DNA of 32,787 bases, taken from the NCBI GenBank assembly GCA_017308495.1, contig JAFKES010000146.1:1-32787 (forward strand). Reading direction: 5' to 3'. Positions 9,149 to 17,068 of this stretch are shown here, piece by piece. This DNA is from Afipia sp. Lineage in GTDB: Bacteria > Pseudomonadota > Alphaproteobacteria > Rhizobiales > Xanthobacteraceae. How positions within the stretch are numbered: the stretch's first letter is position 1; every line of letters begins with the position of its first letter. Made by a program: the position numbers and the translations under genes. The notes beneath the pieces were generated by a model. That model did not search any database and had not been told where the DNA came from. It worked only from the letters and a program-made list of their open reading frames with translations.

Positions 9149-9348
9149 TTCGTCAGGATCAGCTTGTTCTGCGCCGTCAGCCGCAGGCGATAGGTTTCGT
9201 CGCCGTGGATGATCAGGATTTCGCGCGTAATCGCGAACAGGTCTCGACTCTGGATGCGATTGTCCGTGAGGGAAACGGAGCGCCCGATGGGAGCCGCTCC
9301 AGATTTTTTGTCCGGGTTGTCGGAGGGATCGTTGGGGCCGGCACTCAT
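9145..9348 (-). CDS. hmuP: Hemin uptake protein HmuP (HemP family)
   Basis: A 67-residue basic cytosolic protein of the HemP/HmuP family. The conserved second half (about 32-67) contains IQSRDLFAITREILIIHGDETYRLRLT followed by NKLILTK. In Bradyrhizobium japonicum HmuP has been reported as a co-activator working with the iron regulator Irr at heme-uptake genes, so here it may help switch on both arms of the locus; that is transfer of knowledge, not visible in this sequence. It is the first gene of the leftward operon. Its ATG at 9348 is preceded by a modest GGA. Upstream on the minus strand, CATAAT (9392-9387) with TTGGTG 16 bases before it is a weak promoter candidate, and the 21-bp inverted repeat lies just beyond. 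Confidence 0.9.
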   Translation of the reverse strand: MSAGPNDPSDNPDKKSGAAPIGRSVSLTDNRIQSRDLFAITREILIIHGDETYRLRLTAQNKLILTK

Positions 9349-9420
9349 CCGTTGGGGCGCTTGGTTGGAGACATCATGGTCTGTCTATTATGTTGAGCCG
9401 GGCCCAAACACCAATGTTCA

Positions 9421-9441
9421 AGTTTATAATAAGTATAAACT
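9421..9441. promoter_or_regulatory. Probable iron-control element (Irr-type site) between hmuP and hmuR
   Basis: AGTTTATA (9421-9428) and TATAAACT (9434-9441) form a perfect 8-bp inverted repeat around a 5-nt spacer. It is the most AT-rich sequence in the divergent hmuP/hmuR spacer. Its place, just outside a weak hmuP -35 and upstream of hmuR, suits a shared activator site, and in rhizobia the heme genes are controlled by Irr through such iron-control elements. A TATAAT hexamer (9425-9430) lies inside the repeat, so an overlapping promoter and repression by a Fur-like protein are also possible. Confidence 0.6.
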
Positions 9442-9590
9442 CTCCGGTAACAGATTGACCCTGCTTCAGGTGTCTGGGAAAAGGTGAGGCACGTCGGCGA
9501 AACGCCGGCGCTGTTCACGAGAGCCAGCCAGCCGTTCCATCGGGACGTCGCCCGCCAGCCGCACCATAATCGCTAAAGTTTGGGGCTGTC

Positions 9591-12002
9591 ATGTTGGGGC
9601 TGAATGCGCGCGGCTGCGCGCTTTTTGTGTCTGTATCCCTCGTTGCGCTGGCTGTCGGGGCGGGGACGACGGAGGGTAACGCGCAAGCGGTTGATCCTGC
9701 GGTTCAAGCCGTGAAACCGAAGCCGATCAAGCGCAAGCGCACCACCGCCCCGATGGCGGACGTCCCGCTGCCTCAGAACGTTGCCAACGCCAACGCGCAG
9801 ATCGGCGCGCCGATCTATCAACCGCTCGATGAAATCACTGTAGGCGCGACCAAGATGGAGGAGCGCGCCATCGATGCGCTCGCGCCGGTCAGTGTCATGA
9901 CGCTGGAGCAGATCCAGGGGCGGCAGGCGACGCGCGTCGGCGACCTCATCAGAACCATGCCCGGTGTCTGGCTGCAGGATCGCGGCGACGAGCCGTCCAC
10001 CTCGATAAACATCCGCGGCCTGCAGGATTTCGGCCGCGTCGCCTATATCGTCGACGGCGCGCGGCAGAATTATCAGCGCACCGGCCATTTCGCCAACGGC
10101 TCGTTCTTCCTCAACCCGGAATTGATCAGCAGTATCGACATCGTGCGCGGCCCCACCGCGAACATCTACGGTTCGGGCGCGATCGGCGGCGTGGCGTCGT
10201 TCCGCACCAAGGATATTCAGGACGTGGTGCGGCCCGGCGAGCGCTGGGGCGTGGACGTCAATAGCATCATCGGCAGCAATGCCGGTCGCGCGCTGGGCTC
10301 GGTGTTCGGCGGCGTTCGCGTCAACCCGAACGTCGATATCTTCGCCGGCGGCACTTACTCGACGATGGATAACTACAGAGACGGCACCGGCTTCGAGGTC
10401 GCCAATACCTGGAACAGGCTGTCGAGCGGCATCGGCAAGCTGACCGTGCGTCCGGCGGACGGTCACGAGGTCAAACTCGGCATGATCTTCCAGGAAAACC
10501 TCTATAACGTCGGACAGCCGCGCCGAACCTATGGCGATCCCAACACCCTGCCGCCTGGGCCGCCTTCGCGTCCCGGTGGACCGCCGACCGATTTGAACGG
10601 CGGCACGTCCATCTATTCGTCGAATGTCAAAAACTACACGACGACGCTGGGTTGGACCTATTCGAAGCCCGACGACAAGCTGTTCGACTGGGACGCCAAG
10701 ATCTACTGGAACCGGACCGAGAACGACCAGGTCAAGATCCTGCACACCAGCCCGACGTCGGTTTTTGGCCAGTGCACGACGGCCAATCCGGGCAACCCCA
10801 TCTCCGGCTGCGTCGGCGATCCGCGCAGCTACAAGATCGACACTTACGGGTTCGACGTCCACAACACGTCGCGCGCCGAGACCGGCGACTGGCGCCATGC
10901 CTTCACCTACGGGCTCGACGGATTCCAGGACGAGGTCGCAACCTACGATAAAACCGGCAACTCCAACGTGACGACGCCCGCGGGCAAGCGAACGGTGTGG
11001 GGCGGTTTCGTCCAGTACAAGGCGAACTATGCGTCGCTGCTCGAAGTCGTCAGCGCGATCCGCTACGACAACTACGAACTCGACTCAAATCTCGGCGGCA
11101 ACAAGGGTGACCGCTTCTCGCCCAAGATCACGATCGGCCTGCTGCCGACCGCCGTCGTCACGCCTTATGTGAGCTACGCGGAAGGTTACCGCGCGCCGGC
11201 GATCACGGAAACGCTGGTCGACGGCAGCCATACCTCGGCGACACCTTACGATGCGTTCTTCGTCTGCCCGTCGGGGCAGAATATCCCGGGCAGAAACACT
11301 TCGCTGTTCTGCTTCGTGCCGAATCCGAATCTGCGTCCCGAGGTCGGCAAGACCAAGGAGATCGGCTTCAACGTCCGGAAGAACGACCTGTTCACGTCCG
11401 GCGACAGCTTCCGCGGCAAGTTCAACGTGTTCCGCAACGACGTGGATGACTACATCGATCTCGTTGCTTTCTCGACGGCGGCGGCGCCTCCGAACATTTA
11501 CGGATACAAGCCGTTCTATCAGTATCAGAACGTGTCTTCGGCCCGGATCGAAGGGTTCGAGGCGGAAACGATGTACGACGCCAAAACCTGGTTCGTGGGT
11601 GTTTCGGGAACCCTGCAGCGCGGCAAGAACGAGGACACGGGGATCGGCCTCTACAGCATCCAGCCCCGCAAGATCACCACGACCGCCGGCTTGCGCCTCG
11701 CGGACAACAAGGTGATCGTGTCGGCGATGTGGATGTCGGTCGCGGGCAACACCGATATTCCCAAGAACTATCTGCCGGCCACGTCCTACGATCTGGTCAA
11801 CCTCTATCTGACGGTGAAGCCGTCGGAGAATCTCACGGCGACGTTCTCGGTAGAGAACCTGCTGAACCAGTACTACCGGCCTTACGCGATCCCGGGTGGG
11901 TCCGGCGGGGACGGCGAAACCCAGAACGATGCGAAGTGGGCCAGTGCGGCTGCCGGCATCACCCTCAAGGGAGGTCTCAGGTATCACTTCGGCGGGACGT
12001 GA
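9591..12002 (+). CDS. hmuR: TonB-dependent heme receptor HmuR
   Basis: An 803-residue outer-membrane receptor for heme or heme proteins. A signal peptide covers about residues 1-32. After a Pro/Lys-rich stretch comes a TonB-box-like LDEITVGA (79-86), then the plug domain with SVMTLEQIQGRQATRVGDLI, GVWLQDRG and the INIRGLQDFGRVAYIVDGARQN strand. The beta barrel follows and ends in a beta strand with GLRYHF near the C-terminus. Heme receptor marks are YRAP (533-536), an intervening His547 and NPNL (578-581), the FRAP/NPNL arrangement with a heme-contacting histidine. It is divergent from hmuP and shares the probable iron-control element. It is followed by a hairpin and then hmuQ and hutX. Length and domain order are normal. 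Confidence 0.93.
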   Translation: MLGLNARGCALFVSVSLVALAVGAGTTEGNAQAVDPAVQAVKPKPIKRKRTTAPMADVPLPQNVANANAQIGAPIYQPLDEITVGATKMEERAIDALAPVSVMTLEQIQGRQATRVGDLIRTMPGVWLQDRGDEPSTSINIRGLQDFGRVAYIVDGARQNYQRTGHFANGSFFLNPELISSIDIVRGPTANIYGSGAIGGVASFRTKDIQDVVRPGERWGVDVNSIIGSNAGRALGSVFGGVRVNPNVDIFAGGTYSTMDNYRDGTGFEVANTWNRLSSGIGKLTVRPADGHEVKLGMIFQENLYNVGQPRRTYGDPNTLPPGPPSRPGGPPTDLNGGTSIYSSNVKNYTTTLGWTYSKPDDKLFDWDAKIYWNRTENDQVKILHTSPTSVFGQCTTANPGNPISGCVGDPRSYKIDTYGFDVHNTSRAETGDWRHAFTYGLDGFQDEVATYDKTGNSNVTTPAGKRTVWGGFVQYKANYASLLEVVSAIRYDNYELDSNLGGNKGDRFSPKITIGLLPTAVVTPYVSYAEGYRAPAITETLVDGSHTSATPYDAFFVCPSGQNIPGRNTSLFCFVPNPNLRPEVGKTKEIGFNVRKNDLFTSGDSFRGKFNVFRNDVDDYIDLVAFSTAAAPPNIYGYKPFYQYQNVSSARIEGFEAETMYDAKTWFVGVSGTLQRGKNEDTGIGLYSIQPRKITTTAGLRLADNKVIVSAMWMSVAGNTDIPKNYLPATSYDLVNLYLTVKPSENLTATFSVENLLNQYYRPYAIPGGSGGDGETQNDAKWASAAAGITLKGGLRYHFGGT

Positions 12003-12030
12003 TATCGTCCCACCCACCTGCTAGTTTCTG

Positions 12031-12053
12031 GCCGCGCGGAAATTCCGCGCGGC
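12031..12053 (+). terminator. Hairpin between hmuR and hmuQ
   Basis: GCCGCGCGG (12031-12039) and CCGCGCGGC (12045-12053) form a perfect 9-bp stem with loop AAATT, 28 bases after the hmuR stop. Only a poor T-rich tail follows (TTATGCGTTT). It could attenuate transcription so that less hmuQ/hutX than hmuR mRNA is made, or simply stabilise the receptor mRNA. Confidence 0.55.
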
Positions 12054-12143
12054 TTATGCGTTTAAAAAACCGCTCGGAATGCGTAGACTGTTGTGACCAG
12101 ACGCCGTTCGGCCTTCGGGGGGCGGCAACAAGGAGAAGACCAG

Positions 12144-12479
12144 ATGTTTATCGCCATGAACCGCTTTCAGGTCAAAACCGGATCCGAGCAGGCGTTCGAG
12201 ACGCTGTGGGCGACCCGTGAGTCCTATCTCGGCGAGTTGCCGGGCTTCGTCGAATTCCATCTGCTGCGCGGGCCCGTGGCCGAGGATCACACGCTGTACT
12301 CCACGCACACCTTGTGGGCGGACAAGGCAGCGTTCGAGAACTGGACCAAGTCCGAGCAGTTTCGCAAGGCGCATGCCCGCGCCGACAACCAGACCGGCGG
12401 CAGCCTCTATCTCGGCCACCCGAAGTTCGAGGGTTTCGAGGTGATCCAGACCGAGCGCAAGACCAGCGCGGCCGCCTGA
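12144..12479 (+). CDS. hmuQ: IsdG-type heme-degrading monooxygenase HmuQ
   Basis: A 111-residue dimeric ABM-fold protein of the IsdG/HmuQ family, which opens the heme ring in the cytosol and frees iron. The three residues known to matter in IsdG enzymes are present in the right places: N6 (MFIAMNRF), W67 (FENWTKSEQF) and H77 (RKAHARA). The start is the ATG at 12144, with AAGGAG eight bases upstream; an open frame reaching back to 12093 has no ribosome site. It lies between hmuR and hutX, and hutX begins two bases after its stop. B. japonicum has two such enzymes, HmuQ and HmuD; the symbol here follows position next to hmuR and is the less certain part. Confidence 0.88.
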   Translation: MFIAMNRFQVKTGSEQAFETLWATRESYLGELPGFVEFHLLRGPVAEDHTLYSTHTLWADKAAFENWTKSEQFRKAHARADNQTGGSLYLGHPKFEGFEVIQTERKTSAAA

Positions 12480-12481
12480 CC

Positions 12482-12982
12482 ATGCCGGGCACCGATCTGG
12501 CCGCCCTGCGCAAGCACATGGCGGACAATCCCGGCGGCGTCATCGAGGACGTTGTGCGGGAGAACAGCGTCTCCGCGCGCGAGGTGATCGAAGCGCTGCC
12601 CGACGATATGCGCCGCTTCGCGCCGGGCTCCGCCTTCGTGCCGGCGATGCAGGACATCGCGACGTGGGGCGAGGTCACGCTGATCGTTCACACCGACGAC
12701 GGCATCTTCGAGGTGACCGAGCCGGTGGGCGGCGGCGAGGTCGGCCGCGGCTACTACAACATCATGAAGCCCAAGGGTCTGCACGGGCATCTGCGTCATG
12801 AGCGTTGCGGCAGCATTGCCTTCGTCGAGCGTCCCTTCATGGGCAAGTCGTCGGCGTTCGTCGCGTTCTTGAACGTGGATGGCGGCGTGATGTTCAAGGT
12901 GTTCGTCGGTCGCGACGAAACCCGTGCGCTCAAGGCCGATCAGCTCGAAAAATTCCGCGCGCTGGCGATGGCGCTGGGCTGA
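12482..12982 (+). CDS. hutX: Cytosolic heme carrier HutX/HuvX family
   Basis: A 166-residue soluble protein of the HutX/HuvX (ChuX-like) family, which binds heme in the cytosol and passes it to degrading enzymes. Typical segments are the N-terminal helices with LPDDMRRFAPG, the GEVTLIVHTDDGIFEVTEP strand (about 61-80), and the C-terminal GSIAFVERPFMGKSSAFVAF and FKVFVGRDE strands (about 114-148). The ATG at 12482 sits two bases after the hmuQ stop; the frame runs further upstream but inside hmuQ. Heme may be carried by HutX to HmuQ, which fits their direct adjacency. An imperfect terminator (ACGATGCC/GGCATCGT, 12989-13013) follows. Confidence 0.87.
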   Translation: MPGTDLAALRKHMADNPGGVIEDVVRENSVSAREVIEALPDDMRRFAPGSAFVPAMQDIATWGEVTLIVHTDDGIFEVTEPVGGGEVGRGYYNIMKPKGLHGHLRHERCGSIAFVERPFMGKSSAFVAFLNVDGGVMFKVFVGRDETRALKADQLEKFRALAMALG

Positions 12983-12988
12983 AACAGC

Positions 12989-13013
12989 ACGATGCCCGGA
13001 TCGTTGGCATCGT
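12989..13013 (+). terminator. Weak hairpin after hutX
   Basis: ACGATGCC (12989-12996) and GGCATCGT (13006-13013) pair over 8 bp with a 9-nt loop, seven bases after the hutX stop, then CTTTGCTGC. The T-run is poor, so this is a candidate end of the hmuR-hmuQ-hutX transcript only. Confidence 0.4.
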
Positions 13014-13077
13014 CTTTGCTGCGGTGCCGGTTCAGCGCCGCCATCAGGCGAGTTTTGTTGAGATGGATTCAGCACTT

Positions 13078-13159
13078 CGTCATGCCCGGCACTCGGGTCC
13101 GGCTTTGCCGGCCCGAGCATTCAAGGCGTGGATGGCCGGGACAAAGGCCGGCCATGACG
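13078..13159. repeat. Intergenic palindromic repeat, copy 1
   Basis: The element opens with CGTCATGCCCGGC and closes with GCCGGCCATGACG, giving an outer inverted repeat (CGTCATG at 13078-13084, CATGACG at 13153-13159). Inside, CTCGGGTCCGGC and GCCGGCCCGAG form a second hairpin with a one-base bulge, and GTGGATGGCCGGGA follows. Such CGTCATGGCCGGG palindromes are common between genes in Bradyrhizobium relatives. The remaining spacer (12983-13357) shows no gene. Confidence 0.65.
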
Positions 13160-13357
13160 GCGCAATAGCGTCTGTCTGGAAAATAATATTCTAGCATTTA
13201 CAGTGATTTAGTTCTTTTTCCCTCAAGCCATCCGCTCGGCTGGCTTCGGCCCGAAGTTGCCTTATTCCCCGTGCGTCATGACGTCCGGGCGGCGTCGATG
13301 CGACGGTCGGTTGTGATCCGGCCGCGAATGGGTGTGTAATCGCGTCAGGAGGCAACG

Positions 13358-15325
13358 ATGGCTCAGACGATGATTCATCCGTTTTCCATGCCCCGGCGGA
13401 GCCGGACCGTAATGGCCGCATGGGCCGTGGCGGCTTTTGCGGCCGGAGCCCTTCCGGCCGGAAGCGCGCGGGCGCAAGCCCAGACCCAGCCGTCAACCGC
13501 CGCAGCCTGCGACAGCGCGACCGAAGTTACGATGATGCCGTCGCCGCTGACGCCGTGGAAAGGTGCGCCGTTGCGGGTCATCGTCGCCTCCGAACGGCCA
13601 ATGGAAGGCGAACTGTCGCTGACCGCGCCCGATGGGCACGTCGTTGTCACATCGCGCGAGCGGCGGGGCGGACCACCCTACGTCTGGTTTGCTGAGGTCG
13701 CTGCGCCCGCTGTCGGCACCTGGCGCGCGCGGCTTACGCGCGACAACGCCGCGGGCGATTGCGCCACCATCCCCCGCGAGATCGCGGTGCTCGATCGCGC
13801 GCCGCCGCGGCCGGCGGCCGTGGTGGGGAGTATCTGGCCGGTGCGCAATAGCTGGAATCGCGCCACCGAGAACCTGTATTCGGCGTGGATCGAGAAGCTG
13901 TTCGATTCGCCGCTCGATGCGCTGCCATCGTGGAGCGCACTGCACGAGGTGCTGCGCGACCGTTCGCGCAATATGCTGTTCAACCATCTTGGTCTTGGCG
14001 AGGACGAGACGGGTCAGCTCTACCGCCCCGACTGTGCCGACATGCCTTATTTCCTGCGGGCCTATTTCGCGTTCAAGATGGGCCTGCCGTTCGGATATTC
14101 GAAATGCTCGCGCGGCACCGCTGGCGGCGCGCCGAAATGTCCGCAGTGGTTCAACATTCAGAATCCCGAGCCGTCTCCCGCGCCGAAAGCGACGCAGACC
14201 GACGCCGATGGCAGCGATGCGTCGCCGGCTGAGGCGCCCGCGAAGAAACTGGGCCTTGCGGCGTCGTTCGCGCGTTACATCCCCGTGGTCGGCAACGCGG
14301 TTCATTCCGGCTCGGGACGGACCGCCGCCAACGACAACAACACCGATTACTATCCGGTGGCCCTGACGCAGGAGGCGTTGCGCCCGGGCACGATCTATGC
14401 CGACCCCTATGGCCACGTCCTGATGCTGACGCGGCGCGTGCCGCAATCGAGCGGCGGGGCGGGCGTCTTCCTTGCCGCCGACGCCCAGCCGGATGGCACG
14501 GTGGCGATCAAGCGGTTCTGGCGCGGCAACTTCCTGTTCGCCCAGGACAACACCCAGGGCGGCCCGGGCTTCAAGCATTTCCGGCCGATCGTGCGCGACA
14601 AGAGCGGCGCGTTGCGGCGTCTGACCAACGACGAGATCGCGAAGAATCCGCAATACGGCGATTTCTCCCCGGAGCAATCGAAGATGACGGTCGAAGCCTT
14701 CTACGACCGCATGGACGACGTGATGTCGCCGGCGCCGCTCGATCCGATGCGGGCGATGAAGGAGGCGATCACCGCGCTCGACGAGCAGGTGAAGGCGCGC
14801 GTCACCTCGGTGGAGAACGGCCGAAAATTCCTCGTCAGCGGGCGTGGCGAGGCATCGATGCCGGACGGTCCCGCCATCTTCGAGACCACCGGCGCGTGGG
14901 AGGATTTCGCAACGCCGTCGCGCGACCTGCGCCTGCTCATCGCCATCGACGTGGTCCGGGAATTTCCAGAGCGGGTGGCGCGCCGGCCGGAGCGTTACGC
15001 CATGCCGAAAGATAAGAGCGTAGCGGATGTGAAGGCGGAGTTGGAGGCCGTGCTCGCCTCCGAACTCGCCGCGCGCAAATTCACCTATCTGCGCAGCGAC
15101 GGCTCACCGTGGACGCTGGCGGTCAAGGACGTGGTCGATCGCGCCCCAGCCCTGGAGATGGCCTACAACGTCAACGATTGTGTGGAGCTGCGCTGGGGCG
15201 CCGGGGAGAAAAGCGAGGAGGCGGCGACCTGCAAGCGCTATGCCTCCGGCGCGCAGCGCGCCAAGATGGCCAAGTATCGCGCCTGGTTTCATGAACGTCG
15301 TCGCCCGCCGCGCGGCGCGGGATAG
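13358..15325 (+). CDS. Exported protein of unknown function, possible Cys/His peptidase-like domain
   Basis: 655 residues with no family I can name. A basic N-terminus and hydrophobic stretch (VMAAWAVAAFAAGALPAGSARA, about 18-39) indicate export to the periplasm. Residues 50-150 look like a beta-sandwich (repeated short strands, GTWRARLT). The middle has YRPDCADMPYFLRAYFAFKMGLPFGYSKC, with C226 before a helix, and GTIYADPYGHVLMLTRR with H353 before a strand; that order suits a papain/NlpC-P60-like fold, so a cysteine peptidase or amidase is possible. A Pro/Ala-rich linker lies near 268-290. The C-terminal third, with many charged helices and several Cys, is unassigned. AGGAGG is 6-8 bases before the ATG, so expression should be strong. 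It is monocistronic and flanked by palindromic repeats. Confidence 0.7.
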   Translation: MAQTMIHPFSMPRRSRTVMAAWAVAAFAAGALPAGSARAQAQTQPSTAAACDSATEVTMMPSPLTPWKGAPLRVIVASERPMEGELSLTAPDGHVVVTSRERRGGPPYVWFAEVAAPAVGTWRARLTRDNAAGDCATIPREIAVLDRAPPRPAAVVGSIWPVRNSWNRATENLYSAWIEKLFDSPLDALPSWSALHEVLRDRSRNMLFNHLGLGEDETGQLYRPDCADMPYFLRAYFAFKMGLPFGYSKCSRGTAGGAPKCPQWFNIQNPEPSPAPKATQTDADGSDASPAEAPAKKLGLAASFARYIPVVGNAVHSGSGRTAANDNNTDYYPVALTQEALRPGTIYADPYGHVLMLTRRVPQSSGGAGVFLAADAQPDGTVAIKRFWRGNFLFAQDNTQGGPGFKHFRPIVRDKSGALRRLTNDEIAKNPQYGDFSPEQSKMTVEAFYDRMDDVMSPAPLDPMRAMKEAITALDEQVKARVTSVENGRKFLVSGRGEASMPDGPAIFETTGAWEDFATPSRDLRLLIAIDVVREFPERVARRPERYAMPKDKSVADVKAELEAVLASELAARKFTYLRSDGSPWTLAVKDVVDRAPALEMAYNVNDCVELRWGAGEKSEEAATCKRYASGAQRAKMAKYRAWFHERRRPPRGAG

Positions 15326-15355
15326 AACGGGTCGGATTTTGACGGAAATATCAAT

Positions 15356-15530
15356 CCGTCATGGCCGGGCCATAGCCGTTTGAAGAACGGCGTCGCTTCC
15401 GCTCGCCGATGTCCCGGCCATCCACGTCTTATTTCGTTGAAGCTCCCAAGGCATGGATGCCCGGTACATGGATGCCCGGCCTAAAGCTTGTGGTCGGGCC
15501 GGCGAAGGCGGACCCGAGTGCCGTGACGAG
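15356..15530. repeat. Intergenic palindromic repeat, copy 2, with a 13-nt tandem repeat
   Basis: The stretch begins with CCGTCATGGCCGGGCC, continues to GTCCCGGCCATCCACGTC and ends near GTGCCGTGACG, echoing copy 1 before the preceding gene. Within it CATGGATGCCCGG occurs twice, at 15452-15464 and 15467-15479. It looks like several partial copies of one element joined together. The rest of the 15326-15699 spacer shows no gene or clear promoter. Confidence 0.55.
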
Positions 15531-15699
15531 TTGTTGATTCCGTCTAAACGAAACCCATTCCAGCGCTGCTCTATGACGTCCGTGCCGCCGCGCCGGAGCC
15601 GAATTAACCTGCAACAGGGGGCGTCCCGTTTGATTTGATGGCTGCCGCCATCTAAAATCGGGCAGATTCTACCAACCCTCTTGCCTGGAATTCGCCGCC

Positions 15700-16224
15700 A
15701 TGGAGCCGTGCCGCCAACCGGACGCCTCGCTCATCCCGCCCGGGATGTTGAGCCTGTGGCTGGTGCTGTTCGTGATCTGGATGGTGGCGAATTCTGCGCT
15801 GAGCGTCGCGGTGGTCGTCACCGGCGGCCTTATCACGATGGTGCTGGCCTATATTTTCGCGACCAGCACCGACGCCTGGCGAAACATTCGCTGGACGCCG
15901 CGGAGCTTCTATCACTTCCTCGCCTATTCCGGCACCTTCGTGGTCGAACTGGTGCGCGCCAACATCAACATGATGAGCTACGTCTACGCGCGCCGCATCG
16001 ACATCAAGCCGGGCATCGTCAAGGTGCGCACGCGGCTCAAATCGCCCATCGGCCGGCTCGCGCTGGCCAATTCCATCGCGCTGACGCCGGGCTCGCTGGT
16101 GATCGACCTGAAGGACGACACGCTGTTCATCCATTGGCTCGACGTTCAGAGCACCGACGTGGATGAGGCGACGAAGGCGCTGGCCGCTCCGTTCGAAACC
16201 CATCTGGAGAAGATCTTTGGCTGA
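15700..16224 (+). CDS. mnhE: Mrp-like antiporter subunit E
   Basis: 174 residues of the MnhE/MrpE/MbhA family, a small inner-membrane subunit of multi-subunit cation/proton antiporters. Two or three membrane segments lie near the N-terminus (MLSLWLVLFVIWMVAN and the ITMVLAYIFA region), followed by the typical cytosolic half with PGIVKVRTRLKSPIGRLALANSIALTPGSLVIDL and LFIHWLDV. It is first in a tightly packed seven-gene operon. The ATG at 15700 is the track-supported start; a second ATG at 15745 directly before the first membrane helix is possible, and neither has a strong ribosome site. Its end overlaps the next gene by 8 nt. Confidence 0.87.
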   Translation: MEPCRQPDASLIPPGMLSLWLVLFVIWMVANSALSVAVVVTGGLITMVLAYIFATSTDAWRNIRWTPRSFYHFLAYSGTFVVELVRANINMMSYVYARRIDIKPGIVKVRTRLKSPIGRLALANSIALTPGSLVIDLKDDTLFIHWLDVQSTDVDEATKALAAPFETHLEKIFG

Positions 16225-16477
16225 GATCATTCTCCGGATCGCCGCGGTCCTGATCTTCTTCGCCGTCCTGTTCAGCATCATCCGCCTGATCCTGGGCCGT
16301 ACCATCGTCGATCGCATCGTCGCCCTCGATACGCTCACCGTGATCTCGATTTCGCTGATCGCGCTGTATGCCCATGTCTCCGGCCGCTTCGCCTATCTCG
16401 ACGTGGCGCTGGTCTACGGCCTGCTCAGTTTCCTCGCGGTGCTGGCGGTCGCGCGCTTCCTCGAAAACGGACGCTAG
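16217..16477 (+). CDS. mnhF: Mrp-like antiporter subunit F, TTG start
   Basis: 86 residues of the MnhF/MrpF/MbhB family: three membrane helices with the conserved GRTIVDRIVALDTLTVISIS stretch between the first two. There is no ATG in the right place; the best start is a TTG at 16217, inside the end of mnhE, with GGAG eight bases upstream. This gives LAEIILRIAAV as the N-terminus and a normal length (about 90 for the family). An ATG at 16163 would add a non-homologous basic tail encoded within mnhE and is rejected. Confidence 0.85.
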   Translation: MAEIILRIAAVLIFFAVLFSIIRLILGRTIVDRIVALDTLTVISISLIALYAHVSGRFAYLDVALVYGLLSFLAVLAVARFLENGR

Positions 16478-16481
16478 CGGC

Positions 16482-16730
16482 ATGCAGGAGTTTCTGATCA
16501 TTCTGGTCTGCATCGGCATCCTGGTCAGCGGCGTGCTGGCGGTGTGCCTCAACCGGCTGATGATGGCGATGGTCAGCGCCGGTCTCGCCAGCCTGTTCGC
16601 GGCGGTGTCGTTTCTGCTGCTGGCCGCGCCGGACGTGGCGATGGCGGAAGCCGCCATCGGCTCCGGCCTCACCACCTTCATCCTGCTCTATGCCATCCGC
16701 AAGACCGGCAACGGGGAGGGCGACGCATGA
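16482..16730 (+). CDS. MbhD-like antiporter subunit (DUF4040)
   Basis: An 82-residue, three-helix membrane protein matching the MbhD/DUF4040 segment that in canonical Mrp systems is part of the C-terminal region of MrpA. Landmarks are CLNRLMMAMVSAGLASLFAAVSFLLLAAPDVAMAEAAIGSGLTTFILLYAI, with the conserved APDVAMAEAAIG segment (its Asp and Glu residues lie within the membrane). Here it is a separate gene, as in archaeal Mbh-type modules, rather than fused to MrpA. ATG at 16482; the stop overlaps the mnhG start as ATGA. Confidence 0.85.
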   Translation: MQEFLIILVCIGILVSGVLAVCLNRLMMAMVSAGLASLFAAVSFLLLAAPDVAMAEAAIGSGLTTFILLYAIRKTGNGEGDA

Positions 16731-17068
16731 TCGAACTGATCGGCAGCCTGTTCATCCTGCTCGGCGCGGTCTTCCTGTTCTCCGCGGGGCTTGGGCTATT
16801 GCGCATGCCCGACGCCTTCACCCGCATTCAGGCCGGGACCAAGGCCACCACGCTCGGCAACATGCTGGTGCTGATCGGGCTGGCTTTCTACCACCCGGGC
16901 TGGTCCTTCAAGCTGGTCCTGGTCGCCTATTTCGTGCTGATGACCAATCCCATTTCCTCGCATGCCCTGTCGCGCGCGGCCTATCGCATTCGCACGCCGA
17001 TGGCGGCGTCCACCATGACCGATGCGCTGGCGGACGAGCGCGATGACGATGCGGAGGAGCGTTCGTGA
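16727..17068 (+). CDS. mnhG: Mrp-like antiporter subunit G
   Basis: 113 residues of the MnhG/MrpG/MbhC family: three membrane helices with the family signature GLLRMPDAFTRIQAGTKATTLGNMLVLIG (about 23-51) and a C-terminal NPISSHALSRAAYR. A charged tail rich in Asp and Glu follows (ADERDDDAEERS). The start overlaps the preceding stop by four bases and its own stop overlaps the next ATG (TGATG), showing continuous coupling in the operon. Confidence 0.9.
   Translation: MIELIGSLFILLGAVFLFSAGLGLLRMPDAFTRIQAGTKATTLGNMLVLIGLAFYHPGWSFKLVLVAYFVLMTNPISSHALSRAAYRIRTPMAASTMTDALADERDDDAEERS

Noticed and set aside
9573..10898. 441-residue minus-strand frame opposite hmuR
   Set aside because: Antisense shadow; Arg/Asp/Val-rich with no domain, while hmuR on the plus strand has full receptor motifs.
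12314..12481. N-terminal extension of hutX
   Set aside because: Lies inside hmuQ in another frame and has no homology; the ATG at 12482 follows the hmuQ stop by two bases.
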